Below, piece by piece: positions 1 to 11,857 of a DNA stretch of 64,000 bases. The DNA comes from Apricaphanius iberus (Eukaryota; Chordata; Actinopteri; Cyprinodontiformes; Aphaniidae): NCBI GenBank assembly GCA_028564705.1, contig JAPXFQ010001341.1:124001-188000 (forward strand), given 5' to 3'. The notes beneath the pieces were generated by a model. That model was not told where the DNA came from and did not search any database. It saw only the letters and a program-made list of their open reading frames with translations. Made by a program: the position numbers and the translations under genes. Each line of letters starts with the position of its first letter. Within the stretch, counting starts at the first letter, position 1.

Positions 1-99
1 GTCCTAACTTAGCCTAAAGAATGTGAGATGATTTCACATTTACAGCTTTCCATAGATTTTCTGCATGATGAGGTCTCAATAATCTTGAAAAGTCAGTAT

Positions 100-261
100 C
101 AAGACAATCCAGAGTGCTTTATATAACCACATGACACAAAATGACATTACAGTGATAAAATGAGAAGTAGTGGAAAAACTGCAATCCAGACTAGAAATAA
201 TGTTTCAGTGATTATTCATCAAAGGAAGGCAGCTCTAAACAAATGCATTTTTAGCCTTGAC
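100..261 (-). mobile_element. L2-like LINE 3' fragment, part 1
   Basis: On the minus strand this reads as the 3' untranslated part of the same LINE family seen at 38879-39405; both share the segment 'catttttagcctt' and its surroundings. The copy is interrupted at base 262 by a TTAA-flanked DNA transposon and continues at 1150. Non-coding here; the left limit is approximate. Confidence 0.55.
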
Positions 262-1149
262 TTAAAGAGTAACTCACCCCCCTTATCAGAGTATAACCCC
301 GCCCATATTTATTTTTGAAAAACGTCTCAAAAGGAGGCGTTGCCTGGCAAACCAGGGAACAAGCCGGGGGATGAAGGGCTGGGCGTGGTCTAGGCTGACG
401 GTAAGAAAGATGGAGAGAGCCGTAGTAATGTGAGCTCCTTTGCCTGGAAATAATCCAGAGGTCGAGATTTTTTCCTCAACTTCCTTCTCCAAAGGGAACA
501 GAGTGCAGGGTTCTATGGAGGAGGGGAGCGGCGCCATATCGTTACGAGCCATTCTATGCCGCGGCATGAGTGCTAGATTGTTGTTGGCTAAAGCTAATAC
601 TAAATATAGATTAGCTCGAGTAATTTCCAAGCATGATAAGAAACATTCAGGACCATCACAATTATTGCATTAAATAGGAGCTCTTAGCCTCGATTTTATT
701 TTCCATTTAGTGATGTATCAGATATTCCCTTTATCACAGGTAATGAGCAAATGTCAGTAAGTAGGGGTAACCACCTGCATAACGGAGCCCCCAGGTTTTA
801 GTGCAGCAGGCTTCAGGGCACCTCGCTATGGAGGTGTGGCCCAGACCGCTCCTGTTATATACCCCAACACGGCCTGGACTGCTGCCGTCACTATTCCAAG
901 CCTACCTCAATAACCAGAGATTAGCCGTTAGCAAGGCAGGATGTGAATTCCAGTGAACTGCAGTGCAGTGTAATCGTTTAACCACTGTGAGGCACTACAC
1001 TAACAGGTTTTTGGTAAAAAATTAATATTTTCACTAAAATGTACTAAAATACATAAAACAATAACCGGACATGTAGACAGTGCTGTTATAGACTCAATTA
1101 TACAGTTTATCAACAAAATTTGGTGATTTCGGGTTGAGTTACTCTTTAA
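262..1149. mobile_element. TTAA-flanked non-autonomous DNA transposon (piggyBac- or Kolobok-like)
   Basis: The element proper is 266-1145 (880 bp). Its ends are inverted repeats: agagtaactcacccc at 266-280, and the reverse complement of 1131-1145 is agagtaactcaaccc (14 of 15 identical). Both sides carry TTAA (262-265 and 1146-1149), the target duplication used by the piggyBac and Kolobok superfamilies. It lies inside an L2-like LINE fragment whose two halves join without loss across the TTAA. Open frames inside do not resemble a transposase, so it is probably a non-autonomous derivative. Which of the two superfamilies it belongs to is not decided by what can be seen. Confidence 0.8.
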
Positions 1150-1408
1150 AGGAACCCAGGATTTCTGCAGTTTAAAGGAGCACAAAAACTGAACCCTGAT
1201 TCTCAATTTTAGGTTCTGATTCTGGGGATGCAAAGTACACTTGGATCTGAGTGATTTGGATGGTTGATACAAAGACAACAGATCTTTAATGTGTTTTGGA
1301 GTTGAGCCATTCGGTTATTTATAAATTAGTAAAAGTATTTTGAAGTCTATTCTCTAAGCTACTGGGAGCCAGTGTAAGGACTTTAGAACTGGGGTGATGA
1401 GCTATACA
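1150..1408 (-). mobile_element. L2-like LINE 3' fragment, part 2
   Basis: Continuation of the LINE copy interrupted at 262. The stretch around 1340-1400 (…agtctattctctaagctac… actttagaactggggtgatg) closely matches 39250-39310 in the same orientation. Coding capacity is lost. Confidence 0.6.
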
Positions 1409-1762
1409 CTCATAGAAAGTGCAGAATTATACTTTTAGAGGTACAGTGTCTTGTTACTGGGTTGGTACCCTCAATGGTACCATTTTGTACTTTTATAGGC
1501 TGTATCTTTTATCAGCGCTACATTGACAGCCAATCATTATTGACTTAACATGACTGACACATCACCTGACCAGGATGTAGACAATGGTCGCCCACAAAAA
1601 CAACTTTTTTTCCAACTAGAAGCACAGAAAGATCCTTGTAAAAGTATTTTTTTTTCTTTAAAACATATTTAAAAAATACAATAAAAAAGTGTTAACAATA
1701 AAACTATGAAGTCCATAAATCTAACTTTGCTATTGGATGGATTTTTCAGTGAAAAATAATCA

Positions 1763-2893
1763 ACTGAAATCAGAATCAGAATCAGCTTTAATGGCCAAGT
1801 ATGACACATACAAGGAATTTGACTCCGGCAACTTTTCTCTCCAGTACAGAACTTAAATAAGTGAAATAAAAAAATTAAATACAAATAAATAGTGAAGGAT
1901 AATATATACACCAAACCGGGGTTATTGTACAGTAAGTATGTACAGCAGTGCAGAGTTATAGTTTATTGTTATGTGAATGGACTCACACTCTGTGACTCCA
2001 CAGAGTTCATTAGAGCGACAGCCTGGGGGAAGAAACTGTTCTTGTGTCGGGTGGTTTTGGCGTAAAGCGCTCTGTAACGCTGGCCAGAGGGGAGGAGCCA
2101 TAACAGGTTGTGGCCAGGGTGAGAGGGGTAAGTGGTGATTTTTCTGGCCCGCTTCCTGACCCTGGACCGGAATAGGTCCTGAATGGAGGGAGGATCAGTA
2201 CCTATGATCCTCTCGGAGGACCTGACTGTTCTCTGCAGTCTGTCCCTGTCTTGCCTGGTGGCGGATCTGAACCATACAGAGATGGATGAGGTCAGGACAG
2301 ACTGGACTATTGCTGTGTAGAATATGGTCAGCAGCTCCTGAGGCAGGTTGTTGGCAAGTTCCTGAGCTGACGCAGAAAGTACAGCCTTTGCTGGGCCTTC
2401 TTCCTTATAGTGTCTATGTGGGAGGTCCACTTTAGATTCCATCTGATGGTGGATCCTAGGAACCTGAAAGACTCCACTGTGGGGACTGACCTGTTGGTGA
2501 TTATGAGAGGAGATGTTGATGGGGGTCTCTTCCTGAAGTCCACTGTCATCTCCACAGTTTTGAGCGGGTTAAGCTCCAGGTGGTTCTGACTGCACCAGAG
2601 GACCAGCTGTTCCACATCCCTTCTGTATGAAGACTCGTCGCCGTCACGGATGAGTCCAATGATGGTGGTGTCATCTGCAAACTCCAGGAGTTTCACAGAA
2701 GGGTCCCTTGACGTGCAGGCAGTGGTGTAGAGGGAGAAGAGCAGTGGGGAGAGAACACATCCCTGGGGGGCGCCGATGCTGATGGATCGGGTGCTGGATG
2801 TGAAGTTACCCAGTTTCACCTGCTGCCTCCTGTCAGTCAGGAAACTGGTAATCCACTGACAGGTGGAGGGTGGCATGGTGAGCTGGGACATTC
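1763..2893 (-). mobile_element. 5'-truncated non-LTR retrotransposon with reverse transcriptase remnant
   Basis: Minus-strand reading gives the C-terminal half of a LINE reverse transcriptase. Frame one (2891-2328, 187 aa) holds the RT motif GAPQGCVLSPLLFSLYT and the catalytic FADDT box (the YADD equivalent), then a long 'LGSTI…W…HI' region. A second frame (2442-1969, 157 aa) continues with the conserved tail around FYTAIVQSVLTSSISVWF and SHPGHNLLWLLPSGQRYRAL. The two frames overlap, so a frameshift broke the ORF near 2330-2440. The N-terminal RT and the endonuclease are absent (5' truncation at about 2893, as usual for LINEs). The 3' end at about 1763-1830 has the repeated 'aatcagaatcagcttta' tail, also found at 54254. 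It is a dead copy of a jockey/L2-type teleost LINE; exact clade not assigned. Confidence 0.88.
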
Positions 2894-2897
2894 AACA

Positions 2898-3085
2898 GCA
2901 GGTACAAAAATTTACTTTTTAGTAATGAAAGAACATCCATTTACCTTTCAGACATTGAAAACAGATACAGATAGTTACTCTGAGGTCCAATATTTGTCCT
3001 TCAATGGTGTTCATATCTTTTTTGTACCTTGGGGCACAGAAATGTATCCCTTCCATACCATTATTTCTGACAGTGTACTTTCCTG
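2898..3085. repeat. GTACC-rich dispersed repeat, right part
   Basis: Several 'ggtac/gtacc' motifs and the end segment 'tttctgacagtgtac' resemble a common teleost dispersed element. A similar GTACC-rich piece lies at 1415-1515, on the other side of the LINE at 1763-2893, which suggests the LINE jumped into an older copy. Recognised by pattern only. Confidence 0.35.
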
Positions 3086-3087
3086 GG

Positions 3088-3200
3088 CCCTTTTTTTGCT
3101 CAGAAGCAAACGTTGCAAGCCAAAAGTACATACGTAAAACTACATGCGTTAGTTGACGCAGACAAAGTGTGCGTTGCGAACGCAACATTAGGACTCAGCG
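3088..3200. mobile_element. PIF/Harbinger 3'-end fragment
   Basis: Matches the right end of the Harbinger copies at 19289-19395 and 61315-61422: 'tttttgctcagaagca', then a 'tacatgcgt' stretch, 'tgacgcagaca' and a terminal 'gaacgcaaca' corresponding to the inverted repeat. Only about 110 bp of this copy remains. Confidence 0.6.
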
Positions 3201-3414
3201 AGCAGCCTTCTTGCTGTAGCTTTAATAAATCTAACTCTGGAGTATACGGCGCCGGGATGCTTTACAAGGCGGCACATTTACGCCGCATGCATTAAGTTTA
3301 TTGATTCAAACGAAAAATATAATTCACAGACACCGTAGCCTAACAGCGATTAAATCTATAAAAGTTATAGACTTTAGATGTATGTTGGGTTTTCTTTTCT
3401 TTTTTGCCAAAGAT

Positions 3415-3590
3415 GCAGTGTTGGGCATCTTACATTAAAGTAATTAGTTATAGTTATAAATTACTTTTTCAAAAAAATTAGTTAGTAACTCATTTACTAC
3501 ACTGAAAAGTAATGTCACTCAGTAAAGTAGCTGCCGTTATTTTAATGTTCTATAACACAGTTACGTTTTATAACATCTGTAACGTCAAAT
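3415..3590 (+). mobile_element. hAT-like element end (AGTAACT-rich)
   Basis: Starts with 'cagtgttgggca' and continues as an AGTTACT/AGTAACT-rich stretch, as in a widespread teleost hAT end. A second end of this family, in opposite orientation, lies at 38690-38878. No coding capacity. Confidence 0.5.
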
Positions 3591-3792
3591 CTTTTTATTA
3601 CTGAATGACCAATAAAAAACACCATGTACAGTATTTTAAAACATTTGGTACTTGAAGTTGACCTAATAAGATAAGCTGTATGCAGAAAACTAAAAAAAAT
3701 ATACAAAAAAGTAAATATTTGTCATTCATATTCACACACTTTTTATTAAAGTGCAAAACTAAGGCACACAATTTTAAAAGATCACCCGTAAA

Positions 3793-4187
3793 TGAAGGAT
3801 CCATTCATTATCTTTTCCTCTTATCCTCGTAGAGTTGCGGAGGTGCTGGTGCCTTTCTTCAGCAGTCATCGGGCTAAATTTCCACGCCGTATGTAATTTT
3901 GCGCTCTTTATTGTGATATATCAGGCCCATACACTGTAACTCTAAGATACTCATTCATCCTTAGTCTAAACCTGTGTATCCGTGCGCAGTGCAAAAGTGG
4001 GACGGGTGAGAGCTAGGGTACACCCTGGAAAGGTCGCCAGTTTATAACAGGACGACCAACAATGCCTTCCTAAAGTCAATAGTTTTGAGAGACTAATTAA
4101 CTAGATGCAAGAAGACCGGGATATGAACCAAGGATCCTCTTGCTGTAAGGCAACCGTGCTACCAACTGCACAACATAAATAAAAACA
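3793..4187 (-). repeat. tRNA-like SINE-type repeat
   Basis: On the minus strand the 5' end has an A-box-like 'gtgcagttggtagcacgg' and a B-box-like 'ggttcatatccc', followed by the body and the 'ggataag…aatggat' tail shared with the copies at 39583-39932, 28920-29190, 37345-37475 and 44548-44685. About 90 bp near 3870-3960 does not align with the other copies. Confidence 0.6.
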
Positions 4188-4199
4188 AGTCAGTCCACT

Positions 4200-6065
4200 G
4201 GACTCTGTGGAAATAAGAACGTTTTATTGCAAACCCTTTCCAGTCTAGAGGACTGAGATTTCTCTTTACGTCGCACTTTCCAGGAAGATGTCTACAGTGT
4301 AGGGGTTAAAAATGTCAAGTGCAAAACAAACACAGATGCTGCAGAGTAGATTCCACATTTCATGCCTTCCAGCGCGGCATTATGTATGCATAGCTCGGCA
4401 AGAGCTGCACAGATGATTTCAGCTCATCCTAGCAGAAGCCATCTTCTGGTGATAAGAGCAAATGCTCTTATGCTAATTATTTATATTTTATTTTGCAAGC
4501 TTTACAAAAATAGCTATGAATTCCAAACGGGGTAAACGGGCTGCACATTCAGACCGATGACACATCAACCTAAAATTAATAGAAATTGTGATAAACATGA
4601 ATTCAAGTCCTATCTAATGACATTAGTTTCTACACAAACTGCTTAAAAACAGAAGAAAAAAGTGTGATAAACTAATTTATGGATTTGTGTTTCTGTTTAT
4701 TGCAATAATAATAATGGATTATGAACATTTTGAGGTTAAATTGGAGTTTTCATCTCTGACCTTCAACAAACACAATCCTGAGCAGATGAAAAACAAAAAC
4801 ATATATCATATTTCACCCCAAACAATAAGAGGTGTTTATGAAGAACTGATCCAGGTGGGTCATCAGTCGGTGAACGGAAAATAAATCTGGTTAATTTCCT
4901 CCTCATCTTTCGGATCAGCTCTCCGTCGGCTCGTTCGACTTCTTTCTCACAACTTTGTCGTCTTATCTGCTCCTTGCAAACCCCTCTCTTTGACCACCTG
5001 TCCTCCATCCTTCAGCTTTCCTTCTTCCAACCCCAACACACACAGTGACCAGATGTTACCAATTTCCCTACTTATTTACATGTCTACAATCCTCGGCATG
5101 CATGAGTACCTTTGCTGCTGTGGCGCATCTGCCTTGAGATTTCCGTGTTTAAAGGTGGGTTTTTATTTCCAATATTATGGCATACTTATATGTTAGTGTA
5201 AATAGGAGCATGTTTTACCAAGGCGCTAACAGTAAAACCCACTTTGTGAAACATCTTCATGTCTGTGAACTTCTCAAAGTCATGTTCTTAATAATCAAAG
5301 CTGGTTTCATTTGTTTTTATAGACTCCTGTTGTCTCTAAATGCTTTTGATGTTTTTTAAGTTCTGATCACCTATTTGCGGTCCTGTATTCACGCATTCAG
5401 CTATTTTCACATTTCTTTCTGTGTAGTGTAGCTCCAAATTATTGGCAGGAAGATTGCTGATTTTTTTCCGTAGAGAATATCTAAAATATTCCAACAAAAA
5501 GGCAGCTTGGGAAACTGAAATACCTACTGGTCATTTTGACCGATGAAGTCAAATCATGTTCAATAGTATTTTTTTTTATCATTTTTAATTGATATTCAAT
5601 ACAAACAAGCTGAACAAAAAGCAACATATAGACGGAATAAAATTAAACAATAGGTCTTATAATGTGAACAGTTAACCTGCTGTGGTAAGAACGACCGGTC
5701 TCACAAATTCCTCCATCTTTTTATGGAACTGAAACTCGTCCACTTGTGCTCAACAAAATGCTTCCAGTGGGATTTCTATAGAGGTTATTGTCCTGAGGTT
5801 TATGATTTTTGCCTCAGACAGATGACTGTTCATGGGGTTGTAAATGTAAATATGCACTGCTATTACATTTATTTACTTACCCAGACATCCCTTAGGGAGA
5901 AGTTTATACCCAATTGTGATCAGCGTATATCCATATAACGGGAGTCAATCAGAGTAGGAGATTTGCCGCCTGGGGCATTATCTGCCCCAAAACTCCTTCA
6001 TTTAACCATTCTTTGTTATGAATAGTTGGCAATATTTCCCCTGTGAGTTTGGAACGTCTCAGAGG
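4200..6065. other. Non-coding stretch without recognisable features
   Basis: AT-rich sequence with short open frames only. No transposon ends, exon-like reading frames or RNA genes recognised. Confidence 0.5.
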
Positions 6066-6884
6066 TGTTAAGGCAGAGGTCTCAAACTCATTTCCATTTT
6101 GGGGAACGTCAAGATCACGACTGTCCTCAAAGGGCCGGTTGTGGCTGAAAGTATTAATAAAACTATCTTTAACAAAGGGGCTGTTTAGACAAAAAAGTAT
6201 TTCAGCAAAACTGAGGTTTTTCCTCTGGGTTTCGGCCTCTCATTTACATGAGAACGGTGGGTCGGGTGGGGGCAAAAACGGCTTCCAGAAAGAAATCTGA
6301 CAACGCTGGGTGATTCATTGCCGTGTAAACGCAAACCCGCGGACTTTTAAACAAGATGACATCACTGCCAACTGCTCAGGGCATATTAGACATGCACACT
6401 TCACCTTTCTATAAATGTTTTTCTGGTTAAGGAGGAGGAAACCGTGGTAAACCATAGAACTGTGTATACGGGATGCACTGCCATCTAAAGGCCGGGCATA
6501 TGTACTACATCGTTTTCAACGAGATCAGATCACTCCCTCTGTCGTGTAAACGCAGTGTTGTTTTCACCTGCCTATTCAAAGAATAATAGCAACATCGTCA
6601 TGTAAACGGGTCCAAAGAGTTACAATATAAATAAATAAAAAATAAATATGTCTCTGCATTTGACAAGTACTTTATATACTTATATAATGCTGAACAAGGA
6701 TGTGATTGAGGACTATTAATATAAACTGATTTCATTTCACTGATAAAATAGTATTGAGGTGCACGCAAATAAAACTTAAAGGTTCTATTATTATGGTCCT
6801 GTACGAGTGTAGAGGGCCACATAAAGTGCTGTGGCGGGCTGGATTTGGCTCCTGGGCTTTGGGTTTGACACCTGTGTGCTAAGG
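6066..6884 (+). mobile_element. hAT-type MITE, copy 1 (carries a nested insertion)
   Basis: The element runs from 6074 to 6876 between 8-bp flanks tgttaagg (6066-6073) and tgctaagg (6877-6884), a 7/8 target duplication. Ends match the copies at 34295-34634 and 48596-48943: left 'caaactcattt…', right 'tttgacacctgtg'. It is longer than its sisters (about 340 bp) because another element sits in it at about 6175-6612. Confidence 0.75.
6175..6612. mobile_element. Insertion nested in hAT MITE copy 1
   Basis: This block is absent from the two sister MITEs. It begins 'ggggctgtttagaca' and ends '…catgtaaacgggtcc', which form approximate inverted ends, and internal pieces such as 'catttacatgagaacg' and 'cgtgtaaacgcagtg' repeat the same theme. 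Probably a hAT-like MITE; its target duplication is not clear, so the limits are approximate. Confidence 0.45.
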
Positions 6885-6984
6885 TCATAGTTTCTGGGTA
6901 TTCTACAGGCTTTTAATGCAACAGATTCCAGCTTACACTAACCTGTGATTTCAATTATGTTGCAGCCATCCACCAATACAGCTG

Positions 6985-7460
6985 TAGTCTGCGTAGGTTT
7001 GCAGAAAGGGAGCCTGAAGAAGCTGAACTTAGTCCAGTTGGTCATTCAGCTAGTGGAATTTGGAAACATGTAAACGTGAACCATGTCGATGTGTGCAATA
7101 GCAAATTCTGTCTGACCGAACCGTTGTAGAGCACAGAGTAAAAGTCCTGCTCAGAAAACAACTGGGATGTAGCACAGCAGTGACGTTATTGTAATCGCGC
7201 GATACTGTAGTTGGAGCCATTTCAAGGGGAGTAGTGCTAACGATTATTGACAAAACATGGTTAAATGAAGGAGTTTTGGTGAAGATAATCCCTTATTACA
7301 GGCAGCAAATCTCCTGCCCTGATTGACCCCCATTATATGGATATATGCTGCTAGCGACTGGAGATAAACTTCTTCCGAAGGACTCCAAGTTGCTCCAAAA
7401 GTGTCTGGGTGAGTAAATGAGGGTCATAAATGTAAAATAAAAAAACATAAGGTCCAGGTT
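6985..7460 (+). repeat. Dispersed repeat, copy 1 of pair with 49711-50225
   Basis: Collinear with 49711-50225. Shared blocks include 'gcagaaagggagcctg', 'ggttaaatgaaggagttt', 'cccattatatggata' and 'aaggtccaggttg'. No coding capacity and no clear inverted ends. Confidence 0.6.
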
Positions 7461-8499
7461 GAAAAAAAACAACAACTTCCCTTTTATCTTGTACTTTCTG
7501 TCTACAGACCTCTCCTGTCATTTTAAGTGGCACAACTTACTGAATCAGTGGCTGCCAAACACTCTCTTTATTAGCCTACTTCTCCACGATGCTGTTTGCT
7601 TCAGGACTCTACCACTACCGCTTTATGACCATTATGTTCAGCTGCCACTCAGCGTTTGTATCCCCTGACTTCTGGCTACATTGTAATCCTCATTCATAAA
7701 GGCTAATCCCCTTTAGAAAATCCCTGCATACCAACATATGGATCCTCATACAGTATGGAACGTATTTATTAGTATGCATAAGTGGTTCCCACTGTGAGGC
7801 AATTTAACACAGAGGAAATTATCCACTCTAAAACCATCAAAGGCTCTTCCTGCAAGCTGGAATATGATGCTTTAAATCTATAAATATCAGAAATAAGAAT
7901 AGATCATTCACAGGAGAAATGTGAAAGTGTTTATGTTCAACTAAGATACTGTATCCTCGGTGGGCTTTAGGAAAGTCTGGATGAAACCAAAAATTACTGG
8001 TGAGAATAACAAAAAAAAAGGGAAACAAAAATCTTCCCTCCCAGCCTACTTTCAGCTGCAGAATAAAAAAAAAAATCAGCTTCAAAGCTGCGGCTCTGTG
8101 TCCCTCTCCATCCCCTGGCTTCCGCCTCCATCCCTCTTTTCTCTTGTGTGGATCATGGCAGACTAATCTCAGTCTGTTTCGCTGTGATATCACACAACGG
8201 CTCCATAGCGAGATCGGCGCCAGCCTATTGGGCTCGCCGCTCTTGCCAGTCGGCATCAGCTCACATATGCCGTTTTAGTGAGGTTGGCTTCGTCCAAGTG
8301 CTCCAGTCTGCAGAAACAAAAGTCTGTCTAAGCCTATATTTTGCTAGTCACCTCCGTTTACAAGAGCATCGCTTTGATATTTCCTACTAATTTAGTTTCA
8401 TTCATTTGATAAACTAGTTCTCAGCTACAAAACGTGACATCTGATTTCCCAACAAGATCTAGAGAAACTCATCCATGTATTTATCTTTAGTTGGATTTA
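7461..8499. other. Non-coding stretch without recognisable features
   Basis: Open frames on both strands around 7837-8278 are mutual shadows with no recognisable domain. Nothing else is seen. Confidence 0.45.
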
Positions 8500-8880
8500 G
8501 TTGGATTACTACAATGGCATCCACACAGGTCTGTCTAAAACGCCAATCAGCTGCTGCTGATCCAGACCGCCGCTGCTTTCGTCCTCACTAGAACCAGGAA
8601 AGTAAAGCATATCAACCCAGTTCTAAAGTCCTTTCCTTGGCTCCCTGTAGCTCAGAGAATAGACTTCAGAATACTCCTACTAGTCTATAAATCAATGAAT
8701 GAGTTCGCACCCCCAGAACCCTCAGGCCCTCCAATTCTTGTCTACTAACCATCTCTAGTATCAGAACCAAACATGGAGAAGCACTTTTCAGTTTCTATGC
8801 TCCCCTTATCTGAAATAAACTTCCAGACGACAGTAAAGCTGCTGAAACACTGAATTCTTTTCAAACCTCTCATTCACTCA
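8500..8880 (+). mobile_element. L2-like LINE, RT C-terminal remnant
   Basis: Same family as 28187-28885 and, reversed, 38879-39405: 'ttggattactacaatgg' (the LDYCN-type motif), then 'cactagaaccaggaaagtaaa', 'ccagttctaaagtcct' and 'ggctccctgtagctcagaga'. Multiple stops and small deletions leave it without an ORF. Confidence 0.7.
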
Positions 8881-9061
8881 TTTCAGTTGGGTTTTTTTCC
8901 AACAAATTTGCTGGGTTATGTAGTTCGTTCGTTTTCATGTGGATGAGAGCCTAAAACCGTCGAAGAATATCTCCGTATTGTGAGATACCCGGCTACGTGT
9001 GGACGGGGGGCGATAATGGGAAGATGAATGGAGCTATGACCGTAAACAACTGTAACCATAA

Positions 9062-9182
9062 TTGAGTGGTTTAGATCAAACTGTATTCATGTGGTAGAAA
9101 GGTCTAGTCAAAGTCCAGACCTAAAAATAATTGAGATTCTGTGGCAAAATCTAAAAGCTGATATTCACAGACATTTTCCATT
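9062..9182 (+). pseudogene. Tc1-like transposase C-terminal fragment
   Basis: One frame reads QSPDLKIIEILWQNLKADIH, matching the Tc1-family block QSPDLNPIENLW that carries the last acidic residue of the DD34E catalytic triad (E retained here). Only about 40 codons remain. The rest of the transposon is missing, and the fragment ends against hAT-like sequence at about 9184. Confidence 0.75.
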
Positions 9183-11119
9183 AAGGTTGGGCAGTATGTA
9201 AAAATTTTGTAAATCAATATTCATCAGTCCAGCAAATGACAATAGGCGATATGTTCATCCAGGACCTTTTTTTTTAGATGTACGGGGTTGTCACTTCTGC
9301 AGACGTGCCCGTAGTCCGGCAAATGACCCAAACACAATGAACTAGCAATAGCATTTATGTGATCTCCATCCGGCTGAGTAAACTAACCTATCAGTAAGTA
9401 CCACAACTCAATCAACAAGCTCTGGAAAAGTTTTTCATCAGTAGAAAATTCAAATTGCTTTTCCTAAAACAGCCGATACAAAAAGGACTGCCCCAGGTGG
9501 GCGTGGTGCACCTTGGCTGTATGAAGAACGCAGATCAGGAGATGGAGGCATGCATGGATCTATGTCTGAGAGATATGAGGTAAGTGGAAAGTCTTTTCAC
9601 TTTTGAGAGGATCTGTGTTGTCCTAATGACTGACTGAGATAGTAATGGAAACACAACCATCGCGTTATAGGCCGTACTGACCCGATCCCTTTGGGTCTAA
9701 CCCGGCCCTAGTGGGGAAGCGGCTTAAATATTTCTCGGAAATAGGTGAAAGATGTCACACACTGATGTCACGAAAACATCTTTGCATGCGCCTTTGTTAC
9801 TGTAGATAAAATTGTTAATCACCTGCATACATTTCTAAAATTTAATACGATTTTCTGTTTTGTTTTTTATCCATATTGATTTGTGTTTTATTTGAATACA
9901 GCAAATTGTAAAAAGAACAACAACTCAAAACTGTATCGTAGGGGACATGTTCACTGGAGGAGTCAGTGTTAAGTTTTACTTCAGTCTTTGTTTCATTTTG
10001 TATTTGTTGTTTCATACTTGGCCAAGTCTGTGAGAGAGATAACAATGTAAGCACAATTAAACTGGAGAACGCTGTCTCTGTTTACATCCCCCCCTTTGCT
10101 GTTATTATTAAGCTACTGCCATCCTTTCTTTCTGTTATAAGTTTGTGTAAATAAATGGCTGCTGCACCTGAAGTGCCAACTCTGGAGGGGGAAAAAAAGA
10201 AAAGCTTAGCTTGCTGAAGCAGTTCGTGTGTAAAAAAGGCAATTAGATTTTCTGTAGGCTGTCTTTGGCTTCAACGAAGGATTGTTATAAATTAAGAAAC
10301 AAACTTCTTACCTAAAAAAAAAAAATTATAACACGACTGGAAAAGTTCTCAGACTATTGTTGATTGTTAGAGGTTTCATTAATGAGAAACCGTGTAATAA
10401 TTGTTCTTCTTGAAAAACGTTTGGTCACTGATTTACATGCTGCATATAAAATATCAGGGCTGCCAACTTTTGGAGAACTGTAGGAGGTAGATACTTATTT
10501 TTCTTTTTTCTTTTTAGGGAAGGGGGGGGGGGGTCAAAAGCATGCACTGTCTGAAAAACGTTAGGTTATGCAAAGGTTAGCAAGCTAGTTCGGCAAGGCG
10601 CGCCTGCACCACCCACCGAATGGGAGTGTTTTAGTGTCATGCAGAGTGAAAAGCCTGATGACCGTCTGAAGATATCAGACTAAGTTGTGCTGATTAAACA
10701 AATTTAAACTAGGCTTTTACTTAGGACCCCTAAACCCATCCAGTGCCCCCCATAAAGGCTGAAATTGAACAAAGACTACAGATGTTATAATTTATGAAAA
10801 TGTGAATTTAACTCAATTTTATTTAGTTTTGTTTCCATGTAGATTGTAAAAAAATTCTATTGTTTACATTTTTGTGCAATAACTTAGCATGTTTCTTTTT
10901 AACTAATTGTTTTATTGGTACATTTTCAAATTAAAATTCTCTTCGTTTAAATCTTTTTAAATGTTCCAAAAATATTTAGATTTAATACATTTAAAAGAAT
11001 AAAAATGTAGATGCTGCTCACACAAAGGCAAGCACAAGGATGGCACACTTGACATCTACAGCCCAAGGATTCTTTTGCACCAACCACCACCACAGGAAGG
11101 AGCTACTCATTTACTCAGT
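9183..11119. other. Non-coding stretch with faint repeat remnants
   Basis: It begins with hAT-like debris ('ggttgggcagtatg' at about 9184). A segment near 9640-9720 (…agtaatggaaacacaac… ccctttgggtct) resembles 20395-20450. No gene is seen. Confidence 0.4.
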
Positions 11120-11273
11120 GTCTGCTAATAGAAGCTAACAGTTAGCATCTCTGCTAGTAGAAGCTAACCTTTAGTATTTCTGGTAGTAGATGATAACCGT
11201 TAGCATCTTTGTTAATAAAAGTTAACCATTAGTAACACTACTAGTAGAAACTAACCTTTAGCAACTCTGCTAA
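11120..11273. repeat. 29-bp minisatellite, segment 1
   Basis: Five consecutive diverged units of exactly 29 bp, of the form 'ctagtagaagctaacc' followed by 'tttagcaactctg'. The array stops at 11273 where a Harbinger MITE is inserted, and resumes at 11713 and 12756. Confidence 0.8.
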
Positions 11274-11709
11274 TGGTGTGTTCACACCGCAAGCTTTTGC
11301 AGCATCAAACAATGCTCACAAAGCGACTAGCTTGATCCATATACATTTTTAAGTTGAATTTTGCAAAACGAGTGGGCGGGCCTTTCTGTGGCAAATTTTT
11401 TAAACACTAGCTGATCATGGTTGGTTAGATAATGTTGATGTTGGGTGACGTCACTACAGTGAGACGCTCTGATTGGTTGACGTGATGTGTCAAGACCAGA
11501 GCGTCAAAGGTGTAGCTAGCCGAACTTCTGCATTGCTGGCTTTTGACACTTTGCCGCTTGGAATGCAGAAAAATCTTGAAAAGTTGACACGGCCAGCAAA
11601 CACAAAGTGCCGCAGAGACTCAGACGCCCCCCTGACGGCCTCAACCAAAGACTTTACATGTAATCTTGCCACTCTTGAAGCCTACATTTAGAGCGTTGTG
11701 AATTCACCA
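11274..11709 (-). mobile_element. PIF/Harbinger-type MITE
   Basis: 436 bp with inverted ends: tggtgtgttcacaccgc on the left, and tggtgaattcacaacgc as the reverse complement of the right end (14/17). It is flanked by a 3-bp TAA target duplication (11271-11273, 11710-11712), the size and type used by PIF/Harbinger. Internal blocks such as 'agtgagacgctctgattgg' and 'gactttacatgtaatcttg' occur reversed in the Harbinger copy at 18615-19395, so this is a deletion derivative of that family. Confidence 0.85.
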
Positions 11710-11712
11710 TAA

Positions 11713-11857
11713 TAGTCTACTATAGTTTAAGCTAACTTTTAGTAACTCTAATTGTTGTAGCTAACCATTACCAACTCTAATCGTAGAAACTAACAGTTAG
11801 CATCTCTGATAGTTTAAGATAGCCATTAGAAACTCTACTAGTAGAAGCTAACCTTAT
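11713..11857. repeat. 29-bp minisatellite, segment 2
   Basis: Continuation of the array after the Harbinger MITE (…agctaaccattaccaactc…, …actagtagaagctaacctt). Units are more diverged and irregular. It is cut at about 11857 by a hAT element. Confidence 0.7.

Noticed and set aside
7837..8278. Overlapping frames on both strands
   Set aside because: Mutual shadows; no domain or codon signal distinguishes either.
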